64,000 nt of DNA from Owenia fusiformis (lineage: Eukaryota > Annelida > Polychaeta > Sabellida > Oweniidae), in contig CAIIXF020000011.1 of NCBI GenBank assembly GCA_903813345.2, positions 25,228,166-25,292,165 of the forward strand, given 5' to 3'. Shown here piece by piece: positions 13,601-28,600 of the stretch; the first letter of the stretch is position 1; every line of letters begins with the position of its first letter. A model generated the notes under the pieces. That model was not told where the DNA came from. It saw nothing but the letters and a program-made list of their open reading frames with translations, and did no database searches. The position numbers and the translations under genes are program-made.

Positions 13601-16600
13601 CATTGTACTTCAATTATTGAATACCAAGACTGTATAATCTGTAATTTATAAGGTATCATACCACTAAATCACAGAAAAGGTTAGCAATTAATTTCAGTAT
13701 CACATATAACTTTGAGCAACTAACATAGAGCCAGACTATTTTCACAAGTGAGAAAAATTACAAAATGTACCTGTTGAAACAAAATCAGTTCAATCATTAA
13801 GATAAGCTAGGATTAAGACAGTCTAACTACTGATACATAGAGACTTTACAAGGGTATATAGCAATATATAGGGTGATATATCATTGTTGTATAGCTGGGG
13901 GGACAAGTGAGTCATATTGTAATGACATTTACTGCCAATGCCCGGGCAAACTAACTGCCAGTTCATGTAATTTATCATCTTTCAATCTTTTACCCTGACT
14001 TTAAAAATAAACATCACTTCTTGGGCTAACTTAAGATTAGTCCATCACAGACTTTTAAGCAGTTACAATAATGGTCACCCTGTATAAAGTCAGAAACTGA
14101 GGGTATGTATACGTGGTGCATCTTGCAAATTTTGTCAAATGTGTACTTTTTGATAAAAGCTGCAAAACAACCCTAGAAATAACCCAAAATCAGATCAAAG
14201 TAATGTTTCTATCTATTTCAACTCCCTTTCTGTGTAGAACGTTATCTTAAATGTTATATAACTTATTCTTAAAATAGTTTAATGGATTATATTACCTTTA
14301 TTCATAATTTATTTTTCTGTGTGTCTTTAATCTCAAATAGAAAAAGAGATTTTAACACCTTTATAATCTGAACACCTCTCAATGTGAACACTTTTTCTCC
14401 GTCCAAAATTTCCCCGCTCTCATTGCCAACATGTTGAAATGTGATCACTTTTGGGCAGTCCCAGAGAGCTTGATTTAGAAAGGTTTTACAGAACATTGTA
14501 CAAGCAACTTGTGCAACTGAAAATACCTTTTCCATAATCGTCCATGCGAATAAGGCCGAGTGGTGAGCTAGGTTCATCTTTGTCCATCGAGTAGCTGTGT
14601 TCAGTGTTGACTTTAGTTGGTTGAGATGCATCAGACATCATCTTGTCATTAAGTACTGGATCTTCAAATAAACTCTCAAACCAATCGTCATCCATTCCGT
14701 ACCCAGAAGTTGTATTCTGAAACATACAAAATAGTACATTAAAATATTTGTTTTTTAAAACTTTACATTTATATTTATGGATTTCATTAGGAGTTTTTCG
14801 AACTACAAACAGTACAAAAATAAAGCATTTTCATTTTTTCTTTGCATTAAATGAAAATGCCAGACAAATAAATCGTTACTGCATGAACACACTTTGTATA
14901 TACATTAAAGTATATTTAAAACTAATATGGCTTTGCTTCATGCATGAGTGACAAACATACATGGAGACATTTAGTTATTAGTTTAATCTAACAAGTATTA
15001 TTTACTATTCGTATCATCAGCTAAAAGCATATACATGTAAATGTAACAATATATTTCCATGCATGAACATATTTCTACTTAACACTAAGCATTATTACAA
15101 ATGATTCATTTCATTTCAATCTATCATATTTTTTTTCACTTTGTCTGTACTGTACTTATTTGACACATTTATCTCAGAGACTTAAAAACAGAACATCAAA
15201 GTTGCATTTCTATATTATTAAATATATACACGATATGCCTATTGAAATTTCAATGAGATTTTCACCATTTTTATTGTAATTTGCGATCAAAAACTTAATT
15301 AATACATTTCATCCATGATTTAGCATGACACTTACTGGTCGAATTAATCCATCGTCATGGTAATCTCTTTTTTGGTGGTTATATCCAACATAATGTGAAC
15401 AGGAGCGGTTAAAATTCCTGTTGTAATATTCCATGTTGATCAATCGACTGATTTGAGAACACATAATTATAACCAATCTTTTTGTTTTCATAAATCGCAA
15501 AAATCAATTCGCCAGTCACATTTCTAATTCGTTTGTGATTTTATCTATCATTATCTATCTATCATCGGCTATTACATTAACAAGTTAACATAGCCGGTGT
15601 TTTAGTTTTTATGTACAGTAAAATTGCTCTATCCTGTCGATAAAATGTATAACAATGCCCTGTATCTAAATATGATACATTCGAGGATATATTTTGTATC
15701 TTTCTTTCTTCCTCCTTTCAAGATAATGGAGTACTACTCATACTTTGCTAAGATCTTGTGAGGAAGGATAATATATTGTTTTCAGTGTTAAATTGATGAA
15801 TGTATATAATAATGGACTCCTATTTATCTTGTTAACTGCAGTAAAAATGCCCCAAGCTTGTTATGGTACATTACAACATAATATATCACGTTTTATTTCA
15901 TCTCTGATATGACAGACTAAGAGCATTTCAAAACAACTGCATTAAAGACAATCAGATTAAGTGATTATCAGTATAGATCTGATCCATATCCAAAGCACAT
16001 GTATTTTTATCTATCAATTGTGTCAGATTGACATAATTTTGTTAATTTTAAGAAATTCAAGATTAGGGATATAACATTGGCATATATGTATGTATCTTTA
16101 TTAATCCAACATCAAAGTGGATTTCAGTGGATTAACATGTAAAATGTCACCACTTGCCATTTGTTACAACTGTAGGACACCAAACGCCGAACAACCAAAC
16201 GCAGAACATTGTCCATAAATCTACTGGAGACTATAACAATATGAGAAATGGCTTCCCAAGTAACTGATAAAAAGTTCAAAGGGCATGGCATTAAGACAAT
16301 ATTACATTTATTTGTACCATGCATGTTGATTTTAAAATTCAATGATTTTTTAAAAAGTCAAATTTCCAGTTCACCAGTAACTGATACTTATAAAGTCAAT
16401 GACTGTCTAACTGATATTACAAATAGCTGAAGATAGACACAGTTGGTGTTTATCTTGATCGTCATGCTATATGAAGGATATGATTTCCATTTTGTTACCC
16501 TGCGTGCAGAGTCTAGTTAAACTACACTCTGCCTAGTAGAGACCATATTACAGTTTTGTAGCCCCGCCCCCACAAGCTTGAAGAAACATACACCAAATGC

Positions 16601-19600
16601 GTTCTAATTAAATATGCGCGTGTCATTGGTCAATTCCGGGCTCAACTATGACGTCAGAAGGAATGACCATATATAGAACGTCGGTCAAATTTGGCCGACG
16701 AACACTGATTGGCGCGGTGAGTTCACAGGTTTATTTAAGTTTGAAAGAGTGAAGACGAAGCTCTCTTTTAAGAAGTGAAGTCAAACGAATGCAAAGGGTA
16801 CCATTTTGTACTCTCTAAATTAAAATATGTGCAATTGTCATGTTTGAAAATTCTCATACAAAATTATGTTATTGATTTTTGTTATCTTTACATCATTATT
16901 TGCAAAATATTTGAAACTATGAACATAAAAATAAGAAGATATGTTTCACAATAATCGTTGGTAATTGTGACCTTGGTTTTATCATGATTGAAAAAAGACA
17001 TTTTTACAATAGCATAATATGTATAATTGTTGGGTATTGTGATATCTCTCAATATACAATATAATGGTTAACCCACATTTATTAATTTTATTGATTAACA
17101 TATCATATCTGATTGATAACACATCTCCCACAAGTTATCAAGTCTCCTGTATAGGATCACAAGGTTGACCTAGGTCAGAAAATCCTATAGCTATGTAGTA
17201 GACTAGAACAGCATGGGAAGCACATGGTTTGATAGGCCAAGTAAAATTATTTCAAATGTAATATAGTTTATGCACATATTTATTCCATAATACTACTGTT
17301 TTCCCAGGGAAATATGAAGGAATAAAAATCGTATTGAATCGTATTACATGAAAAAATCGTATTGTCCCCGGGAAAAAATCGTATTGATGCGTATCACATG
17401 AAAAAATCGTATTGTCCCCGGGAAAAAAATCCTATTGGAACGTACTAACCTATTTTTGGTTTTCCTGTTATTTTTAACCTTACATAATTGATAAAAGCAT
17501 TTTCAAAATGTAACATTTTAGTGGAATGTATTATGGAATAAATAGGTTATATATATCATGGACTGAACCAATTCAGAATGTATATTGAAGTACATGTACT
17601 TCAATTTGTCAGAAGACGTCCTTGGCCCAAACAGTTTCGCACATGTTCCATATTTGGAAGTTAAACATTTATTTGAATGAAACCAGGAATAACGATTACT
17701 TAAATAAAAAATAAACAACTCAAATATGAAAATATAAATAGCCCTTAGCGCAGAATTTCATTCTGTGTTTTCATTAACTAACTTTTCAAAACCCTTAGGG
17801 AAAACATTTGGAAGTTGAATATTATCTCTAAAATTATTCATGTAACATCTATGTGAGGTACGATTTAGGTTTTAATTGATGGCGTTATTATCAATTATTA
17901 TTAATATTGCTAGGGCTATTTACAATTCCCGATAAATGGTACTATTTCATATAATTGATTTTCACTTTTCAGGTCAATCAACTAGATATGTAGTATGAAT
18001 TTAGTTTGTAAGAACATGAACATATGAGGTTTCCATTCAACTTTTCAATAGTGGGTTATCTAAATACATACATACTATAAACAGATAAGCAAAAATGTTA
18101 GTCAAAGACTTTTCGATAGTGAGTTTGAAAAGTCTGAGATTACTGATACTAAAAACAAAAATTCTGAGAAAAGACTCCCACAAACACGAACGAAAATGAA
18201 GGATTGCTCGAAATAAAAATTGAAACTAATCAAAAATCAATGCACATCTGGAAAAGTGAATTTTGTCAAACTCAATTGATCTGAATGTCTCAATATGATA
18301 ATCAATGTTTTAAGAATTTTCCCTATTATAGGAATTAATTGCAGATGATGAAGAAGATTCCAGCTGCTGCGACAGCAATAACAAAGAGCGATCATGTATG
18401 TAAACCTGGTCACAAAAACCTCATCAAAAATATAACAGGAAATACTAGGCTTGCCAATGCCTTGGTCACATTTGCTCTGATTTTCATTACGGCGCCGGCC
18501 GATGGATCGGAGCATATGTGACCAAGGTATAAAGGAACTGTTTCCTACCAGTCCTTTTTCATCCTCTACTGAGGCAAGTGAAAGATAGAGATGAATGGGA
18601 TGTTCTATCAAAACGCAACAGTTACCAGTAATTCTATATATGCTTGATACCTTCCCTTGTCAAATAAACTCTGTTGTCGTGATGAATAGAGAATGGGAAA
18701 GATCTGAAAGTAGTCCGAGAATTGAGGCAGAACTCATCTGCGTGCAAGTAACTTCAATCCAGCTGATTAAACTGGCTACAGATGTAAACAGACTACAAAC
18801 AATTAAATTAATGATGACTTTTCCATAATCAATATATATAATGGTAGGAGTTCAAACTGTTAATAATGTCTCCTATACAGAACCAATACTTTAATATCAT
18901 CTGTTGCGCTTAAATCAAACCACAGCGGATGTTGGTCTTACATAAAGTCTCTGAATCCCCCCTCTCCCTCGTCTACTTCGGCTCATAGGAGAAGTGAGAT
19001 GCGTAGGAGGGAAAAATATTTACCACAATAAATATATTTAGCGCCCACCCCCTAATAAGTACCTACCCTGCTTCACAAAGGTCAAGAAATATCTAATTTG
19101 GCTATAGATGATTCACTAATTGATCTACCATAGAATGCAAACATGGAAAATAATTCAAAACTTGTCATAATGTTTTTACATCTACTCAAAAATGTCTTCT
19201 CTAAAAAATAAATCTCAAAATATGAACTAAAGAACTGTATTAGCAACCAAAACACACGTTTTTCGTTAATCTTCATAAATATCATCAATGACTATTAAGT
19301 ATTCACTATGTAAAAAAATATATGTGATTGTATTGAATTTAAAAGGGCATTAACTTTTACTTTGCAGACTGTGATGACATTATTAGAAAATGTCATTGGG
19401 TCAACAAACATTTGATGGTACATAAGGAACATTTTAGTCTAGCTATAAGCCGCTGTGACCCCCCCCCACTACTTGACTAAACACCTCCTCACACATTTGT
19501 AGTGGCGAGGGGGGGGGGTCACAGGGGCTTGCAGCTAGACAAAGAAAATTTTATCAACATGCTTTCCTGAAATCAGACCTTACTGTCATAGACGGCATTA

Positions 19601-22600
19601 ATATTCCGACTTTATTGTCATAGAAAGCATTATAATATATATTGGGCTAATTTCATCAATCAACACTGTTTGACCAGTTGCTGGTTATTCAGGAACCATC
19701 TGCAAATTGATTTCAAAGTTCAATATTAGTTCAACTGAGCCATGAACATTAAAATTATAACTGCAAATTACCAGCATCTAATCTAATTAATACATGTATT
19801 ATCAGTTTTTGCATTCAGAATTGAGATGTGTTGTTTTTTTTATTGAAATTAATACACTGTCTTTGTGTTACAACCTCTGAACTCCTATATCATTTCACAT
19901 CCAAACTTCCCAAGATGGGTAAAATTTAGGATTTTTTGACATGTTTATGGATTTTTTCCGAAATAGAAAAAAGGGACTTAATACAAGAAAATATGTTTTA
20001 TAGTCTTGCTTTAACATTCAATACAATTTGCCTCATCACATGAATTCTGCCTTCATTCACGACCCATATATACCTGTTATTGACATATTCAATACAAATT
20101 CATTTTTTATGTTTAATTCAAATCCTTTTGACGATCTACATTTCATTAATAAATGTAAAAAGGTGAATGAAACTGAGAAAAGCTAAAATAATTGGAGTGG
20201 TTCTTATCTGAACTGGACAGGTCAAGATGTGGTATCACATTTCGAAGGACATACTGGTTAGAAACAATAGAAATTAAACAAATGTTATATTCCCATGGAA
20301 ACGGAATCACCTGTTGAATGCATGATGTAGTAATAAATGAATTTCATACTAAACATAAGAGATATGCTAAAATGTGTGATATCCTCAATTGTGAATACCC
20401 TGGTCTATACTAACTAGCCACATACTACACTCTTCACTCATACAACAAATCTGATCTGATCTGACAGTGCTATCAAATGCATTTGAAATTCATGTCACCA
20501 GTTTGTAGACAAAATATGTGTTATAGTGGTTTTCTGTTAGTATATTCTGATTAGATTAAAAAGTGTCTCTCAGAGTAGATAAAGACAGGGTCCTAGCAAA
20601 GGGTAAGGTGTGACTGATGATTTAGAAGTGACAGGGGACATGTATTCAAACAGAATCATCACAAACTCAACTGACAGTTTATCTTCACATAGAGACGCAT
20701 TACCCCTAATTAATATCTCAATTTACCAAAGCATCTCACACATTTTCCCTCAAAATTCAAATAAAGCGTTTAATTGTATTGCTTAGCATTACAATTTATA
20801 GGCTTATCAACTTGCTTATTTCATTCAATCCTTGCTAAATTAACTGTCTCATCTCATTCAAAGTGTGACCAAAGGGAAATTCATTGAGGGGTAGGTGTTA
20901 AGAGTTATCCTTAAACAAACTTTTCACCTCTTCACCCCTTGGTTTATGAATAGCAGGGTATAATGGGTGTGTCCTCAGAGACCCATAAGGGTCATCCCTT
21001 CTCACTCATCCCCCTTGCAGAAACTGCACCATACAGGTAATTCAGAGCTGAAGGATATTTCATGCAAGGGGGAATAAAATAATGCTTTGAAAATCAGGGG
21101 CGATAATGGTTACACCTTAAAAAATACACATTGAATTCAAAATAAATAAACATCATAATAAAACGAAAGCAATAAAAGGCTTTAGAAAAGTAGGCCTCAA
21201 GTATGCTAGATCTAACTATTCCAAATGCATTCATTGACAATAAAAATATAAGTTAAATATTTCCCTTGTGTATGATAAACATCTGGTCCATCTTTTGTGA
21301 CAAACAGTTGAATATAAGTAATAAGTAAGATCTGGATAAAGTGATTTATTGTATTGTGTTTTGATGTCAAAAGTTGTCATAAATCCAACAATTCAAACAT
21401 CAGAGTACCAACAACGCCTATTTCAAAACTATTAAGTTGAAAGGTTTGTATAAAATATAGGTTAATACACTCATTCAATTGACTTCTTACATTTTCTCCT
21501 AAACAATTTAAAATATTTTGAGAAACAAACCTAATATTTTCTTGGCCTAACCACACCCATGATGCACCAATGGAAAACTATAACAGATATTGATATCTTC
21601 GAAAAATCTTCGCATTTCTGTACAATTTTGAGTTTTGGTAACATGCCTGACTCCTCTATTCCTTGTTTATTCTACTGCTTTCCTCTTTATTTTGCATTTT
21701 AAAACTGGACTAGCAAAAGTATCAGAAGTAGAACAATTTCTACTGATTTCACATTCTTGCACTTAGCTAGACTCTTTACCCAAAGATAAAATATCATGAC
21801 AGACATGTCAAAATATGCAAATTAGGATACAAAAGAGTGAAATTAGCAAGAAATAAAGTTTATTGGCATGCATCAACCAATCCAAGTTGCATCAAAATAC
21901 AAGAAAATGTGTCATTTTTTCAATTTAAGAGAAAAACGGTGTGAAGTCAAAATCAGTAGAATGGTTTTTACACGTGGGAGTGATCATTTATATTCTGTCT
22001 GGGAAATCTCTATAGAAAGCGAAGTGAACTGGTTCTTAGATCATAAAAAATGGAGAGAGTCATGCATGCAGTTCATACAGATTAATTATCTGGGGTATGT
22101 CCCTCAGCACTTAACTGACAGCAGACTCAGAAATTATTGTAGAGTCCTTGTTTCATGTCACCATAACCAGTTTGCGTGTAAGTGATTCAATTCCATCTCT
22201 GCTTGTCTCATTCTAAGGAAAGGAGGGTGAACCGACCAATGGAAAGTTATTAATGAATAACCAAAGCCTTTACTGTTGTCCCCCACCTATCTCGAACATC
22301 CCCATAAGCTCTGGAGAGAAGCAGAGGGAGGGGGCAGATGCCTAAGGCAAGACTATGGAGCATTGTACATAGATGACAAAGGGGACAAGGCATTCCCATT
22401 CCCAAAGTTAGTGAAAACACAGAATAAAATCCTGTGCTAAGGAGTGATGTGAAACAGGCTACCAAAGTCGGGATTGAACCTGAACTGAAAAAAACTGGGC
22501 ACTTCTTTGGAAACACCCATCTTTCATGTATGAAGTTTTTGAACTGGTAAGCAAGAATATTTGGATATAATACACAATATGTACATGAAATAAAGTGATT

Positions 22601-25600
22601 CCCACTTTCCACCATATATAATAATATATTCTGTTCCAGGTTCTTTTCAAATATACATGTACTAAAAAATGAATTCAAGTTTTATAGCAAATATCATAAT
22701 TGCCAAGATGACCTGAAGGAAAAGTGAAAATGAATTATCTTTATTTCATTTTTACAATATTTTAATGTACAGTAGTAACTTTCATTGCATTTTCAAGGGA
22801 ATGGTCCACTTGATTCCACTCCGAAAGGGACGGGACATATAGCCCATGTCAATAGGCTCGTTTTGCTGTTTACTGTGGGAGAAAACCATGAAGCCAAACT
22901 CCTATACGAGAATATAAACATGCAAAGAAGGAAAAAAGTACTTTTATAACCCTGGGTCATATAGATCAAGTTTGTTATTTTACATCAGATATCCCAGACA
23001 AAAAAAAAACAGTACCAGTTGACATTCATATGTCATCACATGTCAAACTTATGTTGTTTCTACATTTAAAAATGTAAAATAAACTGCCAACTTGGATCAA
23101 CTGAATTTTTTGGGGTTTTAAACTATTTAGTATTTAGAGTAAAATGGTAATCAAATATTGGGATTTAAAAGTTTAAAATTGTTAACACTGATAGCTACCA
23201 ACCTATCTTTTTCCCCTATTTTAAGGGTAATTAGGGTCTAAATTTATAATAGGGTACAAGGACTTATTTTTCATACTTAATGGGGGTAACGGCTTAGAAG
23301 GTTTGGCTTCTATAAGCAAACACCTATATTACATCTTTGTTAAACATTTTGTTCAAACACACCAAGGATTACTTTTTGTTTATTTTAGCTCCATTTAAAG
23401 GGTAATTTGCTACTAATATGTCTCTAATGTTATAACAAGTTCACATGGGTGTGGCTTTAACTTGGCTTAATATAAAGACCAAAAATGGTGATCATGATTT
23501 TCATGCTTTTTTCTTTGATTCATAACCTACAGCTATTTGTTTTGGTGATCTAGCTTAAAGGGTTTAAACATTATATACTATAAGGATTTTTATTTGATTG
23601 CGGTCATCAAATATTTAACCGGCAGGTAGCAATGATACAAACATTGTATTGGGTATATTGCATATCGAAGGCATAAAGAATGAACAATCTAACTTGAACC
23701 TATGAATTGTAATCAGTTTTGCAGTCTCGTTCTGAAAACTGAATCTTCACTACATTCTGGGGAGAGCCAAATATGAAGGACGGACGGACGGACCAACGGA
23801 CGGACGCCTGGGCGATCCCATAGGCCAAAAAACATGAATAAAGAAGGGGAAACCCTTGGGAAGAGTTCACATTTTCATTTCAAAGCAATCTATAATCGGT
23901 TGTCTCAAATCTGACATCCTGAAGTGTCTTAACTTATACTTAGGGCATGCATGTAGTGTGGTCCATCCAGCTCCCTTGATAAAATAGATAGCTCTCAGCA
24001 TGTATACCTGCAGAGATAGCTTGGGTAATTAGTACCAAACAGTGCAACTTACTTGAACCAATAAAATTAATGAGTATAGTAAAGCATATTGGTGAACACA
24101 CTGCTATGACCCTAATATTGTTCCAACTACAACCAATGGTTCTTAAATAATATGGTTTTCATTGCATTAGGATATCTGAAATATGGATCCGAAAAGTGTT
24201 CATGTTTCGAGGTGTTCACTTCAAACTAATACATATCTACAGTACATGCATATCTGTAATACTACAATTTTGTGCTATATATTGACATAATTTGTAAATA
24301 CTGGTACATACAATTGAAAAGCAGTGTCTTCGCTTGATCTGAACTTAGAAGAGATATGAGCTGGGGTTCAAATGATGACGTCAAATGATCAAAAACAATA
24401 AGACATATTTCAATTTCAATGTCAACATTTGACTTTTTATTTAACAGACAAGTGAAGATTGAATTAAGATTTATTACTGAATGCACCCAACATCTTGAAC
24501 TGTAACAATAAGAACAATCAAATCTGATGTCCCATATAAACTTTAGATTCATACAATGCAAAAAAACACAAAAAACATACCCTCAATGAGTGAAAGTCAT
24601 AACAACCTTGAAAACACCCAGATAATTTGAATACCATTATTTATATCATAAATCATAACTGTAAACATTTAACAATTCTATCACCCTGGTTCAAACATAC
24701 TGACGTCATACTTTAGAAAAATCTACTTTACAAAAAACATCAAACATTTCTATGGGATGACGAGCAGAGGACACTGATCGAAACCTGTATGCATTGAAAT
24801 AGATCTAAGCCCCATGGCATGAAAAATCTTGACAGACAATTATAATTAAGATCAGCCTGTCGCATAATTTTCTAATCATTTTGTACTGATTATATGTTTT
24901 AAAGTATGCCCTTTATAAATCTCAAATAGGTCAATTTGACTGATATTACAATGGCATGATTTATGTGTCTGGAAAAAGCTGAAGTTTCATTATCCCTTTT
25001 TGACAAAATCCAATTTAAATGGGTAGGACTTGAACTTTTTAAATGTCACAGAGACACCGGGTTTTACTTTATGCTAAGCCCAAAGGAAAATGTTGTTCCG
25101 GTTTAAGGGGAATTGTTTACTTCCTTTAGAAACTTTAAGCTATAGTCCAAAGACATATAAGTATTTTTATTATATAGGGGTAGAGTAGTAGAAGTTCCCA
25201 GATACTGGATACAACTCAATTGTTTGAATTCAATTAGCAATCAAGAACTGTTAAATCTTAGTTAAGAAGTTCAAACAATGAAACAATGGTATGGTACTTT
25301 CATACTTAACCCTATCATATAATGACATAGTGTCAATTCTGAATATATAAAATAAACAATTTTGTGTTGAAGAACATGACATCTTAAAGGAGGGGGGCTG
25401 TGTGTGAAAGTCACGCAACAAGACAGAATTACAGAAATGTATGAATCGGCATTTTTACATTTCAGCGAGAAAGAAATACAGATTTTTTGGGGGGTATACT
25501 TGCTGCATGTTTGAGTACCTTTACTTACCGAACTTTGCATTTTGACCAGATGAACTGATCTTGACTACATAATCAATCAATGGTTGCTGCAACATTACCA

Positions 25601-28600
25601 AAGTTCAAAACTTTTATTTATTTTGGTGTTTTTCTTAGTTTTACTGCATTTAAAATAGAATGTGATGATGTACATTTATTGTACAATCAATTGAAAATCT
25701 TGATTGTGCTATCAAATGTAGCATATTGCACAATCAAAGATAACGCTAATTGTTTCAAGTGATCGAAAGATCGATCTTTGGATCAATTTCAAAATATTTG
25801 TGATAAACAATGTAACAGGGCAGAGGAGAAAGTTCAAAGTTTTGAACTTTAATAATTTCTTTATCACAGATATGTACACTACTGTATAGAATACACAACA
25901 CCCCTCTGTTAGTTTTCTTTGAATTTAACCTTAATCTAGAGTGGACTGGTATATGGTTTTCTAGAATTCATCCATTTCCCAAATTCACAGGAATACAAAA
26001 CAGCTATTTCCTTTAACTTAAAAACTGGTCATATATCACTAAAAGTTCAAACCACAGAAAAGAGCCTGGGGTCTAAACACGATTGGTCATCTTGACATGG
26101 AGTGTTCAAAACCTAAAAATGAGAAATGGAAGTCTGAGGTGAAGTCAGAATACAAGCTGTTTCCTTTCACTTCAATGTTTTAAGTCTAAAAATAAATATC
26201 CCTGACATGATTTTAGAAACTGTACTATGGAATCATTCATTAGTGTATGTTTTGTTTTTGTTTCGAAATGAGCCATGGGTTTCAATAGTAGTATAGTTTC
26301 ACCTTTGGATTTTCTCCCAACATAATTTTGGTGATGTTAAAATCCTGAAAAAGGTGTCAGTACAGAATCATATAATGATAATGAAAAGCATAATCCATTA
26401 TTCAAAGTAAAGGATGGCGGCATACTCATTATCATAATCAAACTAATAAAAAACTCAATTATGATAGTCATTAATATGAAATATGATGTAACAAATACAC
26501 CAAAGATCAAAGATTACTACTTTTTTCTGCCAGACAAAAGACTAGACCTAGAACGCCATATAACAATGTCTCAGTTTAAACCCAAGATGCGGTTACCATG
26601 GAAACTGATGAAAAATTGATCACAGGGAAGTTTAAAGGTATAACAAATGAAACTTATCCTTTGAGAAAAATGTCAACATGGTCTGGGGTTTAGAACAGAA
26701 TCGTGAGAAATTATCAGGAAAGATATAGATCCGGGTTTTACAGGTACAATATAAGAACACAAATAAACATGAAAATTAAACGTTCTTCAAAAAGAGAATG
26801 AGTGAATGTCAATTCAATTAAACATTTAAATAATGGGACTATAGTACATACAACAGAAACACAACAATATTTTACCTTGATTCTCCCACACATTTGGAGC
26901 CACCCTCCATCAATTTATTACTCCCAGAAAACTGACCTAAAATTCCTAAGTTCAAGTAAAAATACTTTCAAAGTGAATGATGTCTTTTCTGAGCTCATGA
27001 GTTATAACAACATTTAACTAAAGGTACAAGAAATACTAATCACGTTCATATGAAAGCATGTGTAAAGCAGTATTTGGACTTCAATAGGACTATAACAGAA
27101 ACACTTAAAAAGCACCACAAGGGTTGTAGAATGGCCTACTGGTATCTAATGCTGTTTTTTCATATTGAAACAAAGCTGTTCTTGTACTCTTACTGAACTC
27201 AAAGTGCCTTTCTTAGCTGACAAGTCAAGATGTCTTTCAACTTCTAAGGCTGCATTTTTAAAATTTTGTTAATCAGTACTACATTTTGATAAAAAATGTG
27301 TAACTAGAAAGTGAGATCTTTATCAAAAACTTTCATCAAAAACTGAAATAATTTAGCTAAATCAAAACTGACTTTCAATCAAGTGTAACAAAAAAAGAAC
27401 AGTTTTGCTAAATGAGATTGTAAAGAATGTTGGTCTAACTTAAAAGGTATTTTGAAGTCCTTGGGTTTTGTAATTGAAGAAACTTACACCACTAGACTTT
27501 GTAGAAAACAAGCTCTATGTCTAGGAGGACTTTAAGATTATTTACACTTCAACTTTGACAGTATCACACATTTTAGTAGGTTGATTTAGGTCAACTTGGC
27601 TTTTATAAACCAGTTGTACTGATAAGAGGGGGGGGGGGGGTTGTTTGTAGGTCTTGAAGAATCAGTACCCTTTCTTATAATTTGAGTTTGCATCTTGCAA
27701 AATAGAGATGAATGAACTAGGTTTAACCTTTGGGGTAGGGATTAATCGATTAAGACCCTGTTCATCCCCCTCTTTTCTTTTTACTCAGAATACATCCAAC
27801 AGGCCCTGATGATCATGAGAGAGACCAGTTTAGCAAATATGGAATGTGGTACTTACAAGCATCTATGTAAATCTGAATGGATGCTTTAGAATCATGGGAT
27901 TCCTAGGAATCAACATGAAAGCATGTATGAGATTATTATGTCAAAACATAAACAATAACAACAACAAACAGAATATGAAACTTGAATCTGGGACGAAGCC
28001 ATGTAATCCTAACATGGGATTTTAATTAACCAGTCATCATCATAACATAACATTGCTTCACATATATCTCAAGTTCCAAATTGTTATGTCTATGAATAAT
28101 ATTTGTAAATATACATTTATCTTGTATACCCTCCCTCAAACTTCTCCTTTATTTGCAATTGTGCATATCAATGGCTTAACTACTTTTTTCAGAATCCACA
28201 TGAATGTAGGTGCATGCTAACTAACCGATATCATACATGCATATATCGTGCATATATGACTGCCTCTTAGGCTTAGACATAGTACACAGGCCCGTAGCCA
28301 GGGGGGGGTTCGCAGGGTTCGGGTGAACCCCCCCCCCGGCCAAAAATTCTTTCAAAATCATGCAGTTTTTCACTATTTTGAGCACTTCACAAGTGATTCT
28401 GGCCATAGTTGGGCCAAAATTGTCAAATGTGAACCCCCCCTGGAAATTTTTGAAAACTGAACCCCCCCTTGGGAAATCCTGGCTACGGGCCTGGTACATC
28501 TATATAGAACACTAAAACAAATGATCGTTGTAATCAAGCAAGTAATTAGCGCAGTTTTGTTTATAATGACCCCATTACCCTGTTTGATATTAAATAAACT

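Noticed and set aside
18237-18611. 124-codon minus-strand frame and an overlapping plus-strand frame
   Set aside because: Both run through the hairpin at 18460-18527 and show no domain or splice context.
21868-22185. 105-codon plus-strand frame in CREB3L intron 1
   Set aside because: Composition is less AT-biased than most, but no motif, splice partner or poly(A) context; left as possible but unsupported.
22468-22480. B-box-like GGTTCAATCCC as a tRNA gene
   Set aside because: No acceptor stem, D arm or anticodon arm can be built around it; kept only as a possible SINE relic.
28221-28499. Gly/Pro-rich minus-strand frame
   Set aside because: It is the translation of the TIR element at 28282-28497; the copy at 32547-32763 yields the same kind of peptide.
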